From: Bacillus sp. SA1-12
Lineage (GTDB): Bacteria > Bacillota > Bacilli > Bacillales > Bacillaceae
DNA: 64,000 nt
Assembly (NCBI RefSeq): GCF_000981385.1
Contig: NZ_LATZ01000120.1
Span: forward strand, 310,001-374,000
Direction: 5' to 3'
The notes beneath the pieces were generated by a model. That model saw nothing but the letters and a program-made list of their open reading frames with translations, had not been told where the DNA came from and did no database searches. The stretch's first letter is position 1, and every line of letters begins with the position of its first letter. Both the position numbers and the translations under genes were made by a program. Of this stretch, positions 1 to 8,610 are shown piece after piece.

Positions 1-2
1 CA

Positions 3-593
3 CCATCAGCTTATATAGCAGTTACTACCTTTCATCAGGAAATGCTCCCTACCCCATTGCTTATCAGTTTGGCGGCTCAACGCGAAGGTGTTCCATTTCC
101 CGCTATTGTCGAGGCAGTAATGATGGAGTTTACCTTTGAAATCCTGCGTGAAGCAGGTGTAAGGATGCCTCGCGCGGTTGGGTCGGCTATTTCAATTGTC
201 GGAGCCTTGGTCATTGGACAAGCAGCTGTTGAAGCTGGAATTGTCACGGCAACAATGGTAATCGTCGTTTCCTTAACAGCTATCAGCAGCTTTGTGTCCC
301 CTTCCTTTAATATGGGGATTGCTGTTCGGATCCTTCGTTTCGGGTTTATGATACTTGCTGCTACTTTTGGATTATTTGGGATTATTTTAGGACTCATTGT
401 AATGGTCCTTCATCTAAATAGTTTACGCTCATTTGGCATACCGTATCTTGCACCAAGTGCACCATTTATTTTAAAGGATCAAAAAGATAATATTACCCGT
501 TTCCCACTTTGGGCTTTATTTGCAAGGCCTCGCTTAATTAGTCAAAAAGACACGGAAAGGGAAAAAACGCCCTCTCCAAAACCTTCAAACTAA
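3..593 (+). CDS. GerA-family germinant receptor A subunit, C-terminal part
   Basis: This is the 3' end of an A-subunit gene of a spore germinant receptor; the 5' part lies left of the window. The frame is open from base 3 to the TAA at 591-593 (196 codons seen). The segment begins with the strongly conserved GerA-family stretch around TTFHQEMLPTPLL and then has several hydrophobic segments, ending in a charged cytoplasmic tail rich in Lys, Pro and Ser. A subunits sit in the inner spore membrane with B and C subunits and take part in nutrient sensing and ion release. The C-subunit gene starts 35 bases downstream, so this is the first visible gene of a receptor operon. The ligand cannot be read from the sequence. 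Confidence 0.93.
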   Translation, partial: PSAYIAVTTFHQEMLPTPLLISLAAQREGVPFPAIVEAVMMEFTFEILREAGVRMPRAVGSAISIVGALVIGQAAVEAGIVTATMVIVVSLTAISSFVSPSFNMGIAVRILRFGFMILAATFGLFGIILGLIVMVLHLNSLRSFGIPYLAPSAPFILKDQKDNITRFPLWALFARPRLISQKDTEREKTPSPKPSN

Positions 594-628
594 TAACTGT
601 TGGAAATCCTTATACAAGGAGCATTCAT

Positions 629-1822
629 ATGAAAAAAATCATTCGTATTTTTGCTATTCTCATGCTAATTCTCAGTTTATTAACTGGATGCTGGAGCAGA
701 AAAGAATTGAATGAGCTAGCAATTGCAACAGCTTTGGGAATCGATAAAACAGAGGATGGTTACCTTATATCCATCCAAATCCTTAATCCTGGTGAGCTAG
801 CAGGTAAAAGCAGTTCAGGACGTACGGAAGTTGTAAGATTTATGAAAAGAGGCGAAACTGTCTTTGAAGCTTTGAGAAAAATTTCAATGGATGCACCAAG
901 GAAAATATATGTTGCTCATCTTCGTGAAGTTATTTTTGGTGAAGAAATTGCAAAAGAAGGAATTGGAAAAGCTCTTGATTTTATTTCACGTGACCATGAA
1001 ATGCGAACGGATTTTTATATAACTGTCGCAAAGGGTTCCACCGCTTCAGATATTCTAAATGTGCAAACCGCTCTCGAGAAAGTGCCAGCAAATAAACTAT
1101 TTAGTGCCTTAGAAAATTCAGAGAAAAATTGGGCTGCAACTAAATCGGTTAAATTGGATGAATTAATCAACAGTATTGTCAGCAAAGGAAAGGAGCCTGT
1201 TTTAACAGGAATCTATGTATATAATGATCCCGAAGCAGGCAGTGATATTAAAAATGTGCAAAATGTCTCTCCGAAAACGGGTCTTAAAATCGACTCTCTT
1301 GCCGTTTTTGATAATGACAAGCTTATAGGCTGGTTGAATTTGGATGAAAGTAAGGGCTTTAACTATATTACGGATAATGTGAAAAGTACAGTGGTTAAGG
1401 TTCCAATGGAGGACGGTTCTATTTCAATTGAAACAATCCGTTCTAAGACAAAGGTCAAGGGGAAGATGGTTAATGGGAAACCAAAAATAAACATTACGAT
1501 CAATACAGAAGGGAATGTTGGTGATGTTGAAAGTAAATTTGATTTATCTAAACCGCAAAACATCGATGAATTAAATGAAAAATACCAAAACGATATTAAA
1601 AACAAAGTAGAAACAGTAATAAAAAAAGTACAAGAGGATTATCAATGCGATATTTTTGGTTTTGGCGAGGTGATTCATCGTGCTGATCCTAAAGCGTGGA
1701 AACAGCTCCAAAAAAATTGGGACGAAGAATTCGCAGAATTAGCTGTAACTGTTAAAGTTAACGCAGATGTTCGGCGTTTAGGCACAATTACAGAATCCTT
1801 TCAAAAAGAAGCCGAGGAGTAA
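629..1822 (+). CDS. Ger(x)C-family germinant receptor lipoprotein (C subunit)
   Basis: A 397-residue lipoprotein subunit of a germinant receptor. The N-terminus is a lipoprotein signal peptide with lipobox LLTGC, so Cys21 would be lipidated and the protein held on the outer face of the inner spore membrane. The following CWSRKELNELAIATALGID is typical of the Ger(x)C family, and the length is normal for it. An AAGGAG ribosome site lies a few bases before the ATG. It follows the A gene by 35 bases, and its stop codon touches the next small gene, as expected for a GerA-type operon. Family assignment is firm; ligand specificity is unknown. Confidence 0.95.
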   Translation: MKKIIRIFAILMLILSLLTGCWSRKELNELAIATALGIDKTEDGYLISIQILNPGELAGKSSSGRTEVVRFMKRGETVFEALRKISMDAPRKIYVAHLREVIFGEEIAKEGIGKALDFISRDHEMRTDFYITVAKGSTASDILNVQTALEKVPANKLFSALENSEKNWAATKSVKLDELINSIVSKGKEPVLTGIYVYNDPEAGSDIKNVQNVSPKTGLKIDSLAVFDNDKLIGWLNLDESKGFNYITDNVKSTVVKVPMEDGSISIETIRSKTKVKGKMVNGKPKINITINTEGNVGDVESKFDLSKPQNIDELNEKYQNDIKNKVETVIKKVQEDYQCDIFGFGEVIHRADPKAWKQLQKNWDEEFAELAVTVKVNADVRRLGTITESFQKEAEE

Positions 1823-1827
1823 TGACC

Positions 1828-2061
1828 ATGTGGAACATGATAGGAATCGCGTTTATTGGAGTTCTTATTACTTTATTTGAAATCCCGCCCCTAATAAAAA
1901 AGAAATGGTGGAGAGAAATGATTGTCTATTTCTTGCTCCTTACAGCTGGTCTAACGTTGTGTATGTTAATAAGTGTTAATGTAGGTATTCCGACTCCTAT
2001 GGATTTCATAACGAACTTTTATAATCCAGTCTCTTCTTATATCGAACGGATTTTATCTTAG
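1828..2061 (+). CDS. Small two-TM protein of a germinant receptor operon (D-type subunit)
   Basis: A 77-residue protein with two predicted membrane helices separated by a short basic loop (KKKWWRE). Small two-helix D proteins are known beside A, B and C subunits in Bacillus receptor operons and modulate receptor function; I make this assignment from position, size and topology. Two ATGs are possible. The first, at 1822, overlaps the C-subunit stop and lies only 2 bases after the GAGGAG ribosome site. The second, at 1828, has 8-base spacing, so I chose 1828. The gene is 15 bases from the following B-subunit start. Confidence 0.75.
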   Translation: MWNMIGIAFIGVLITLFEIPPLIKKKWWREMIVYFLLLTAGLTLCMLISVNVGIPTPMDFITNFYNPVSSYIERILS

Positions 2062-2076
2062 GGGTGAATGAACATC

Positions 2077-3192
2077 ATGCTAGAAAAGGGAAAAATTAGT
2101 GCCGGTGAATTTCAGGTGTTAGTTATCACATATACGATAGGAAGTTCGATTCTTGTAGCCCCATCTTTGCTTGCCAAGTTAAGCGAGCAGGATGCCTGGC
2201 TTGCTTCTATTCTTACATTGCTTATAGGTATAGCTTTCGTCCTCCTATACTATCGATTATCGGTACTTTACCCAGCAATGACCTTTGTCGAATACAATGA
2301 AAAGATTTTAGGGAAATGGTTTGGGAAACTCAACTCCCTTCTCTTTCTATTTTATTTTTATTACCTTTCTTCCGGTTTACTTAGAGAAATTGGGGATTTT
2401 TTGACAACTCAGGTAATGGTTGAAACGCCAATTGAAATGATTATGACTTTGTTTATTATCATTAGCTTATTTGGAGTGAAGCTGGGATTAGAAGTCATTT
2501 GCCGAACGGCCCTTATCTTTTTCCCATGGGTCATTGTTCTTCTTTTTCTATTACTATTATTTCTTATCCCTGAAATAAAGATTGAGTATATCGTACCAAT
2601 CTTTGGTGCAGGCATAAAACCAATTATGTATGCAGCATATAGCAATCTAGGTCTCCCCTATTTAGAACTATCCATTTTTTTAATGATTACTCCTTATGTT
2701 TCAGAAATAGTTAAAGTGAAAAAAGCATTTTTTATGGGAACTTTAATCGGCGGTATAATCCTATCTATTCTTATATTGTCAACTATATTAGTATTAGGTC
2801 CTGATTTCACTCAAAGAAATGGCTATCCCTCTTATATATTAGGAAAAAAAATAAGTATAGGTGATTTTTTAGAAAGGATTGAAGTTATTGTAGCAATCAT
2901 TTGGTTTTTTACGATGTATTTTAAACTAACAATTTGCTATTACGGAGTTTCTCTTGGTTTAGCCCAAGTATTGGGATTAAAAAATTATCACATCCTGCTT
3001 TACCCATTAGCGATTTTAATCATTGCCTTTTCAATTATTGCACATCCAGATATTGTTCACTTTCACCATTTTGTTGCTAAAACATGGTCTCCTTATTCCT
3101 TAACAATTTGTTTTTTTCTTCCAATGCTGCTATTAGTGATTGGAAAATTGAGAAAAAAGGCTGAAGCTTCCAAGAGCTTCAATCCATATTAA
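2077..3192 (+). CDS. GerAB-family germinant receptor permease (B subunit, divergent)
   Basis: A 371-residue membrane protein of the spore germination permease family (GerAB/GerKB, related to APC transporters) with about ten hydrophobic segments. The N-terminus has the family pattern (GEFQVLVITYTIGSSILVAP, then EQDAWLAS). It differs from the B gene just downstream: where that protein and the orphan at 11570 have TFPFGE in the middle region, this one reads GLPYLE. The start is placed at 2077 because the AGGGGTG ribosome site lies about 10 bases upstream of it; the ATG at 2068 nearly abuts that site. It is the fourth gene of the operon. Confidence 0.9.
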   Translation: MLEKGKISAGEFQVLVITYTIGSSILVAPSLLAKLSEQDAWLASILTLLIGIAFVLLYYRLSVLYPAMTFVEYNEKILGKWFGKLNSLLFLFYFYYLSSGLLREIGDFLTTQVMVETPIEMIMTLFIIISLFGVKLGLEVICRTALIFFPWVIVLLFLLLLFLIPEIKIEYIVPIFGAGIKPIMYAAYSNLGLPYLELSIFLMITPYVSEIVKVKKAFFMGTLIGGIILSILILSTILVLGPDFTQRNGYPSYILGKKISIGDFLERIEVIVAIIWFFTMYFKLTICYYGVSLGLAQVLGLKNYHILLYPLAILIIAFSIIAHPDIVHFHHFVAKTWSPYSLTICFFLPMLLLVIGKLRKKAEASKSFNPY

Positions 3193-3229
3193 AACCTGTG
3201 CCAATACCTATGAAAGGAGAACTTCAGCA

Positions 3230-4330
3230 ATGGTCCAAAAAAAGATTCAGCCGATTCAACTTTTTGTTGTTATGGTTTTATTTGAGCTAGGAAGTGCAGT
3301 GGTAGTTGGACTAGGGTTGGAGGCGAAACAGGATGCTTGGCTGGCCATTTTGATCGGAATGATTGGAGGACTGATCTTATTTTTCCTATACACCTATCTA
3401 TACATGCAATTTTCAACCTTACCATTTACTAATTATTTGGAAAAAATCGTGGGCAAAATGATCGGAAGATTTCTTGCTATTGTCTATATCTGTTTATTTT
3501 TATACATTGCCGCAAGAGTTTTAAGAGATTTTTGTGATCTTTTATTAACAACGATTTTATATGAAACACCGGTTTTTGCAGTTGCTTCTTTAATGATGTT
3601 TGCCATTTGCATCGGGTGTTATTTAGGGTTTGAAGTAATTGTTAGAACTGCCGAAATTTTTTTTCCTTGGGTAATGCTTTTTGGATTTATGTTTATATTA
3701 TTTACATTTATTAGTGGTTTGCCAAAATTTGAGAACTTGCAGCCAGTCCTTGAAGCTGGGTTGAAGCCTGTATTTCATGCTGCTTTTCCAACTATCGTCA
3801 CTTTTCCATTCGGAGAAACCATTGTATTTACGATTTTCTTTCCCTATTTAAATCAGCAAAAGCAAGGAATCATGGCTGGTTATTTAGCCCTTATTTTTAG
3901 CGGCATCCTTCTAACTATCATTACAACCATTATGATCAGCGTTCTTGGACCTTTTTTAGCTTCAATAAGTACATTTCCTTTATTGCAAAGTGCCGGAAAA
4001 GTAAATATTGGTGAAGTTTTTCAAAGGCTTGATCCAATAGCTCTTATTTTATTGATTATTGGAGGCTTTTTTAAAATTACTGTTTTTTTCTATGGTGCTA
4101 TTGAAGGAATATCTAGTCTTGTAAAAAAACCTAATTTAAAAAAGATCTCTATTCCTTTAATGGGCTTAGCTGTCATTATAATGGCCATTTTCATGGCCGA
4201 AAATTATGTAGAACATATCTATATCGGGATTGAGATTGTTCCAAAAATATACTTTATCCCTTTATTTATTGTTATTCCTTTTTTGTTGGTCATTATTGTC
4301 ATTATAAAAAAGAGATTAAAAAAGTTATAA
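3230..4330 (+). CDS. GerAB-family germinant receptor permease (second B subunit)
   Basis: A 366-residue spore germination permease with about ten membrane segments and a strong AAGGAG ribosome site. It follows the first B gene by 37 bases in the same operon. Motifs such as AKQDAWLAIL near the N-terminus and TFPFGE in the middle are shared with the orphan permease at 11570-12691, so those two look like closer relatives than the two B genes inside this operon. Receptors with two B subunits are known and may recognise more than one germinant; that role here is inference. No clear terminator follows. Confidence 0.92.
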   Translation: MVQKKIQPIQLFVVMVLFELGSAVVVGLGLEAKQDAWLAILIGMIGGLILFFLYTYLYMQFSTLPFTNYLEKIVGKMIGRFLAIVYICLFLYIAARVLRDFCDLLLTTILYETPVFAVASLMMFAICIGCYLGFEVIVRTAEIFFPWVMLFGFMFILFTFISGLPKFENLQPVLEAGLKPVFHAAFPTIVTFPFGETIVFTIFFPYLNQQKQGIMAGYLALIFSGILLTIITTIMISVLGPFLASISTFPLLQSAGKVNIGEVFQRLDPIALILLIIGGFFKITVFFYGAIEGISSLVKKPNLKKISIPLMGLAVIIMAIFMAENYVEHIYIGIEIVPKIYFIPLFIVIPFLLVIIVIIKKRLKKL

Positions 4331-4544
4331 AAATCGTAAAATGGTTCGAGATAGAAAATAGATAATTTCCTCTGTTTCATTGTCTCTCCTTTTTTCTGTT
4401 AACATGAAAATATGCAGCCTCGTTACCACCAAAAATGATTGAAGTCCCTTTTTGTGTAACTCATGATTCATGTAAATCCAGAATATCCTTATTTCTAAAA
4501 AATTGTTGTTTTTTTTCGTATTATAGAAATTTACTGTGGAAGGG

Positions 4545-4664
4545 ATGATTGAGCGGATGTTTGATAATCCAGCAGGACAGGGGTGAGAACCCGCAGGAGC
4601 TGTGCCCTGAGAAGGCTCCCCGCCCGCACTGAGGAAGCGAGCAACCTGGAGATTCAATCAACCA
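4545..4664. repeat. GC-rich dispersed intergenic repeat (candidate)
   Basis: A stretch of about 120 bases clearly richer in G and C than the AT-rich spacer around it, with short complementary blocks able to fold (for example GCAGGACAGGGG and CCCGCAGGAGC). The reverse strand can be read as a 110-codon frame (4325-4657), but it has no ribosome site and its peptide is rich in Gly, Pro and Ala with no fold signature. Elements of this type, with a gaagcgagca block near one end, recur between genes in Bacillaceae genomes as far as I recall; only one copy is in this window, so repetition cannot be shown here. Confidence 0.4.
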
Positions 4665-4720
4665 TACCATTGTTAAAAAGCAACATGGTTTACGAAAAAC
4701 AGTCTTCTAAAAAGAAAAGA

Positions 4721-4736
4721 GTTTGCTGCAGCAAAC
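4721..4736 (-). terminator. 16-base perfect palindrome, terminator-like on the minus strand
   Basis: GTTTGCTGCAGCAAAC is a perfect palindrome. On the minus strand it is followed by a T-rich run (TCTTTTCTTTTT), giving a hairpin plus U tract. It could end a minus-strand transcript coming from the decayed frame at 4794-4993. No intact gene lies directly upstream on that strand. Confidence 0.4.
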
Positions 4737-4793
4737 CCACTCTACCCTCTAATTAAACATAGCATATTATTTCTTACTGCTTGTTTATCTTTC

Positions 4794-4993
4794 TCATATC
4801 CCCATATACAAGACATTCCACCGTTGACCATTTAGATCAGTAAAACCGCAGCCGCACTTCCAGTCTTGGTGTTCTTTTAGGCTCAGCAGAGATCGTAAGC
4901 CATTAAATTCGTAAGCCCTATTTGCATTATAACTTTTTTGTTTGGGTATGATTCTCTTTTTTTGAACTCCGCTGAATTTGATCGCTTTTTAAC
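4794..4993 (-). pseudogene. Decayed coding fragment with a CxC motif
   Basis: The minus strand holds an open frame of about 65 codons with no start codon, ending at a TGA at 4796-4794. It reads like protein: a Tyr/Asn-rich part, then SLLSLKEHQDWKCGCGFTDL, then WNVLYMGI. A stop codon just upstream and a second readable frame next to it suggest a frameshifted remnant. I do not recognise the family. The remaining sequence of the 4331-5090 spacer shows nothing else I can support. Confidence 0.25.
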
Positions 4994-5090
4994 AGAAAAA
5001 GAAGTAGCGCGCGGCAACAGTTAAATAATTGATATCTGTACAAAGGCTGCTTCCTGCCAGATTTTCATGTAACTTTACCAAAAACAAAAA

Positions 5091-5642
5091 TTATACGCGA
5101 ATTGTTTTTAACGCAGCAGACCATGTAATAACTTGGTCCAACATTCCATTTATATTATTAAGATGGAGCTCAGCAGGTTTAAATTGATTGAAGTTCTGAA
5201 AGTCGGTAAAGATAGATAACGTTGGATGGATTCGAACGTCCGCAACATGCAGTTCTCCTAAAATTCCACGTAAATGCTCTGCAGCGCGGGCTCCGCCTGT
5301 TGAACCATAGCTTACGATGCCTGCTGCTTTATCATTCCATTCTGTCCGAATAAGATCAAGTGCATTTTTTAATACGCCTGAGATGCTGTGATTATATTCA
5401 GCTGTTATAAACACAAATCCATCCAGACTATCAATTTTCTCTGACCAGGCTTTCTCCTGTTTTTCCCCGCCTGGTTCTCCTAAAAAAGGTAACTTGTAAT
5501 CTGCTAAATCAACGATTTCATAATACGCATCCCCGCGTTTTTCAGCAATTTCTTTGACCCAATTTCCTACTTGCGGACTTACTCGTCCTGGGCGTGTGCT
5601 TCCTAAAATAATTCCAATTTTCAATGCTTCATTTTTCATCAT
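5091..5642 (-). CDS. NADPH-dependent FMN reductase / azoreductase-like flavoprotein
   Basis: A 183-residue protein of the flavodoxin-like NADPH-dependent FMN reductase family, which reduces FMN, quinones or azo compounds with NAD(P)H in the cytoplasm. The FMN phosphate-binding loop GSTRPGR is at residues 14-20, followed by a beta-alpha pattern and the second flavin loop around AEYNHSISG; length is typical. The ribosome site AGGGAAG precedes the double ATG. It stands alone, about 120 bases from the MFS gene on the same strand, with no shared control evident. The physiological substrate cannot be told from sequence. Confidence 0.88.
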   Translation of the reverse strand: MMKNEALKIGIILGSTRPGRVSPQVGNWVKEIAEKRGDAYYEIVDLADYKLPFLGEPGGEKQEKAWSEKIDSLDGFVFITAEYNHSISGVLKNALDLIRTEWNDKAAGIVSYGSTGGARAAEHLRGILGELHVADVRIHPTLSIFTDFQNFNQFKPAELHLNNINGMLDQVITWSAALKTIRV

Positions 5643-5759
5643 TACTTCCCTCGCTATTCATAAAGTTTTTTTAAAGGCTATGTGCGACCATCTGCACTAT
5701 TTTATTTATATGAATAGGCTGCATCACATCCTTTCATTTTTTATCGTGAAAAATTTGTA

Positions 5760-7148
5760 CTATGCTTTTATCCTTGTATTTAATTGGACTTTGTTTCTAT
5801 ATCCCTTGGCAATCATAAAATAATAGGTCAAGAGAATTCCTGCATGCAAGATAAACAATACAAAATATATGTTGCTGTATATAAAACTAGAAGAGTCAGA
5901 TACAAGAGGATTGATATGGTTATTTGCTCCGATGTCAACAATCTTTGCATAAATTCCTGTTGCTATACTGGCAGAAATGAAATTTGTCATCGATAAAAGC
6001 CCCATTCCTACTCCTGTTTGTTCCTTCGGCAAGATAAAAGATACAAAAAGAGTCATCGCGATCATCATAAAAGTTTGCCCGACATTTCCTGAAATCAAAA
6101 AGCCTGCGATCCATATCGGGGAACTTTCGGTGAAAGTAAAAAGTAACAGAAAACAAATGATCAACAATCCTGAAGCTATAAAAAACAAATAGGAAGTTCC
6201 TTTTTTGTCTGCTAGGCTTCCACCCTTTCGTCCCAAAACTGCTGAAGCAACAGCTGCAGGAACGAGCGCAAATCCTATCCAGTTTGAAGATAGGTTCTGT
6301 ACAGCAGAAAGAAGTATGGGGCTTAGAAAATATAAGGAATAACCAATCGCATTGACCAGAAAGAATAGCACTAAACTAAATGTATACTGTTTGTTTTTAA
6401 AAAGCTTAGGCTGAATGAATGGATCAGTTGCTTTTTGAATCCGTGCAATAAAGAGTATTAGGAAAAGTAAGCTACCTGCCAGGAAGAACCAAGAACCATT
6501 TGAAACACCCAATAGTAACATGACAATGGTCCCGCAAAGACTTAAGCATCCAATCCAATCGAAGCTCCCACCTTCACCCACCTCATCCCCGAGGTATTTT
6601 CGATAAAATGGAAGAACAAGCAAGATAAGAAGTGTGATACTGAATAACCATCGCCAATGGGCTATGCTAATAATAAGTGCTGAAATAATAGGACCGACCG
6701 CTGTTCCGATTGCCAAGCCTGATGCGGCCATTCCAGATGCATACCCCCTGTTTTTTGGAGGGAAATAACGAATGGGTATAATCATAGCTGTGGCGGGTAT
6801 AGCTGCAGCTCCCATTGCCTGCAGACATCTTGCAACAAGGATGAGCCAGAAAGTTTGGGAAACAAGGCCAAGCAGTGATCCCCCTGCAAACAACAATAGT
6901 CCAATGGTCAGTAATTTCTTTAATTTGTAAAGGTCAGCAAGTTTCCCGTAAGTCACTGCACCTATTGCATATATAAGACCATAAGCGGAAGAGATCCAAC
7001 TTACTTCCGAGATGCTTAACTCAAATTCCTCGCTTATTTGAGGGAGCACAATGTTAAAAATGGTACCGCTCATAGCTGAAAAAATAAGCGTAATCATTAG
7101 TAAATAGATTAATTTTTGTCTATTTGCCGTTATTTTTGTTTCCATCAT
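5760..7148 (-). CDS. MFS drug efflux transporter, DHA2/TetL-like
   Basis: A 462-residue major facilitator with about 14 hydrophobic segments, as in the DHA2 (QacA/TetL) branch of proton-coupled drug exporters. Visible signatures are the loop 2-3 motif A (YGKLADLYKLKK) and the antiporter motif C region (SGLAIGTAVGP) in the fifth helix. The sequence pattern recalls tetracycline/proton antiporters TetL and TetK more than sugar transporters. It lies 59 bases after a TetR-type regulator on the same strand, with an 18-base operator-like palindrome in the gap (7173-7190), so inducible efflux is likely. The exported compound is unknown. Confidence 0.88.
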   Translation of the reverse strand: MMETKITANRQKLIYLLMITLIFSAMSGTIFNIVLPQISEEFELSISEVSWISSAYGLIYAIGAVTYGKLADLYKLKKLLTIGLLLFAGGSLLGLVSQTFWLILVARCLQAMGAAAIPATAMIIPIRYFPPKNRGYASGMAASGLAIGTAVGPIISALIISIAHWRWLFSITLLILLVLPFYRKYLGDEVGEGGSFDWIGCLSLCGTIVMLLLGVSNGSWFFLAGSLLFLILFIARIQKATDPFIQPKLFKNKQYTFSLVLFFLVNAIGYSLYFLSPILLSAVQNLSSNWIGFALVPAAVASAVLGRKGGSLADKKGTSYLFFIASGLLIICFLLLFTFTESSPIWIAGFLISGNVGQTFMMIAMTLFVSFILPKEQTGVGMGLLSMTNFISASIATGIYAKIVDIGANNHINPLVSDSSSFIYSNIYFVLFILHAGILLTYYFMIAKGYRNKVQLNTRIKA

Positions 7149-7172
7149 AAACCTCCATGCTTCATTTTAGTA

Positions 7173-7190
7173 TGTCAGCACTGACTGACA
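7173..7190. promoter_or_regulatory. TetR-type operator candidate upstream of the MFS gene
   Basis: An inverted repeat TGTCAG-N6-CTGACA of 18 bases sits 25 bases before the MFS start, between tetR-like gene and transporter. It shares half-sites with the 18-base palindrome at 7876-7893 at the regulator's own promoter. Two equal-length sites with the same outer half-sites flanking one regulator make this a strong operator candidate. Confidence 0.7.
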
Positions 7191-7207
7191 CTGTGGGTAA
7201 ATAAATA

Positions 7208-7801
7208 CTAGGGAGTTAAAGCCCTAGCAAATAGTTGGACACTCTCTGTCACAAACTCATCAAGTGAAACCGTAGTAAAGCTTGATGAGTGATCCAAATT
7301 ATTCATAAAAGCACCAAAGTTCATAAACATGAATGAAAGGGCCTGCACATCAGCCTTTGATTGGATCATTTTCCCCATTTCCTGCATTCTCGAAAAATAT
7401 TGTGTCAGAATGTCCAAAAATTGTTTCGGAGGTTCCTGGGTAGTTTCCAAAAATCCAGGCGGTAAATTTCCTGCTTCTTTAATGCTGATTTGAATCATTT
7501 TTCGATTTCGATTCATAAGTTCATGGTACTTGCGACTAATCAAAAGCAAATCAGTTTGTAGATCCCAGACCAACTTTTCGTTATAAAGTGTCTTCATTTC
7601 CTCTGAATAATGAAATCGTTTAAAGGCCGTTTCAAGCAAATTTTGTTTACTTCCAAAATGACGGAATAATGTTTTTTCACTAAAACCAGCTTCTTCCGCA
7701 ATTTCCTTTGTTGTCACACTATTGTAGCCTTTTTCTGAAATTAAATTGATTGCTGCAATCATCATTTTGTCTGAATTGCTTAGCTTTTGCTGGCTTTCCA
7801 T
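7208..7801 (-). CDS. TetR/AcrR-family transcriptional repressor
   Basis: A 197-residue TetR-family regulator. Residues about 8-55 form the N-terminal helix-turn-helix (ITSEKGYNSVTTKEIAEEAGFSEKTLFRHF region is read as LISEKGYNSVTTKEIAEEAG then FSEKTLFRHFGSKQ), and the remaining all-helical part is the ligand and dimer domain. It is encoded just upstream of the MFS exporter in the same direction, so it probably represses itself and the exporter until an exported compound binds. A consensus sigma-A promoter and a palindromic site lie directly upstream (7876-7932). Confidence 0.92.
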   Translation of the reverse strand: MESQQKLSNSDKMMIAAINLISEKGYNSVTTKEIAEEAGFSEKTLFRHFGSKQNLLETAFKRFHYSEEMKTLYNEKLVWDLQTDLLLISRKYHELMNRNRKMIQISIKEAGNLPPGFLETTQEPPKQFLDILTQYFSRMQEMGKMIQSKADVQALSFMFMNFGAFMNNLDHSSSFTTVSLDEFVTESVQLFARALTP

Positions 7802-7875
7802 GTTATCACCCTTAATTTAAAACTTTTCTCAGGTTTTAGCGGCAGTAAAACTCTTCTGTTTAAAGTCTCACTGCA

Positions 7876-7932
7876 TGTCAGTGATCACTGTCATTATGTT
7901 TTTATCATATGATGGATGTTAATTATTGTCAA
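7876..7932 (-). promoter_or_regulatory. Promoter and operator of the tetR-MFS unit
   Basis: On the minus strand there is TTGACA (7932-7927), a 17-base spacer and TATGAT (7909-7904), a near-perfect sigma-A promoter. Just downstream of the expected start site is the palindrome TGTCAGTGATCACTGTCA (7876-7893), well placed for a repressor to block transcription. Its outer half-sites match the second site at 7173-7190. Confidence 0.75.
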
Positions 7933-7962
7933 CATTTTTTGTATTTCTCACAACATGACCTT

Positions 7963-8358
7963 TTACTTGTTATTCCTCCACACCCCGCCATGGCAAGCAG
8001 TGAAGCCGCATGATTCGTAAAATTTTAAGTGTTTCGATTGAAAAGTCAAAGTAACAATTTCTAATCCATACCGCTCAGCTTCACTTAATAGGTATTTTAC
8101 TAACTCAACCCCAATTCCTTGCCTTTGATAGTCAGGATGAACGAGTATGTCCTCCATATAGCCATGCTGTAGCCCCATTCCTGAAATATAACCGAAGCCA
8201 ATCAGCCTTTCTTTTTCGTCTCGTACTCCCGCCCAGAAATTGCAGCGTTTAAACAATATAGAATAATCTTCATCACGTCTTTCCCAGCCAATCACTTCCC
8301 TTAAATCAGGCACTTCATGGTTAGCTATGTAAGAATTTATTTTTATGGAATATTTCAT
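7963..8358 (-). CDS. GNAT-family N-acetyltransferase
   Basis: A 131-residue acetyltransferase of the GNAT fold, using acetyl-CoA to acetylate an unknown amine. The acetyl-CoA-binding region is clear: strand MEDILVHPDYQRQGIG with the R/Q-x-x-G-x-G type pyrophosphate loop QRQGIG, followed by helix VELVKYLL and the C-terminal FYESCGF segment. I start it at the ATG at 8358, which has a GGGAGAG ribosome site; an in-frame TTG at 8379 lies upstream of that site and is unlikely. No operon partner is evident. Confidence 0.85.
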   Translation of the reverse strand: MKYSIKINSYIANHEVPDLREVIGWERRDEDYSILFKRCNFWAGVRDEKERLIGFGYISGMGLQHGYMEDILVHPDYQRQGIGVELVKYLLSEAERYGLEIVTLTFQSKHLKFYESCGFTACHGGVWRNNK

Positions 8359-8436
8359 GCTTTTCTCTCCCAAAATCAATATTTGTAAAAATAAATAACA
8401 GCAACTAATTAACTTTCAACTAATATATTACATTAT

Positions 8437-8562
8437 TTAGAAAGTTTTATAATTTGCTTCATCTTTAGGTGTATGAGATGTATTTACTGTCGGCATGATG
8501 GTGTTAAATGCCTTATCCGAATTTACATTTATCCATTTTGCAAAGTCATTGTGTTCTTAATC
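8437..8562 (-). other. Coding-like remnant in the 8359-8610 spacer
   Basis: A 41-codon open stretch on the minus strand, after a stop and with no start codon, reads as a plausible protein C-terminus (EHNDFAKWINVNSDKAF and so on, ending NYKTF). It may be the tail of a degraded gene. I do not recognise it, and chance is possible. Confidence 0.18.
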
Positions 8563-8610
8563 AGTACTAAGAAGATTTGTTCTTTGTCTCAGGATTCTCG
8601 TCCGGATAAT

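Noticed and set aside
4325..4657. 110-codon minus-strand frame in the GC-rich repeat
   Set aside because: No ribosome site, low-complexity peptide and overlap with a structured repeat; read as non-coding.
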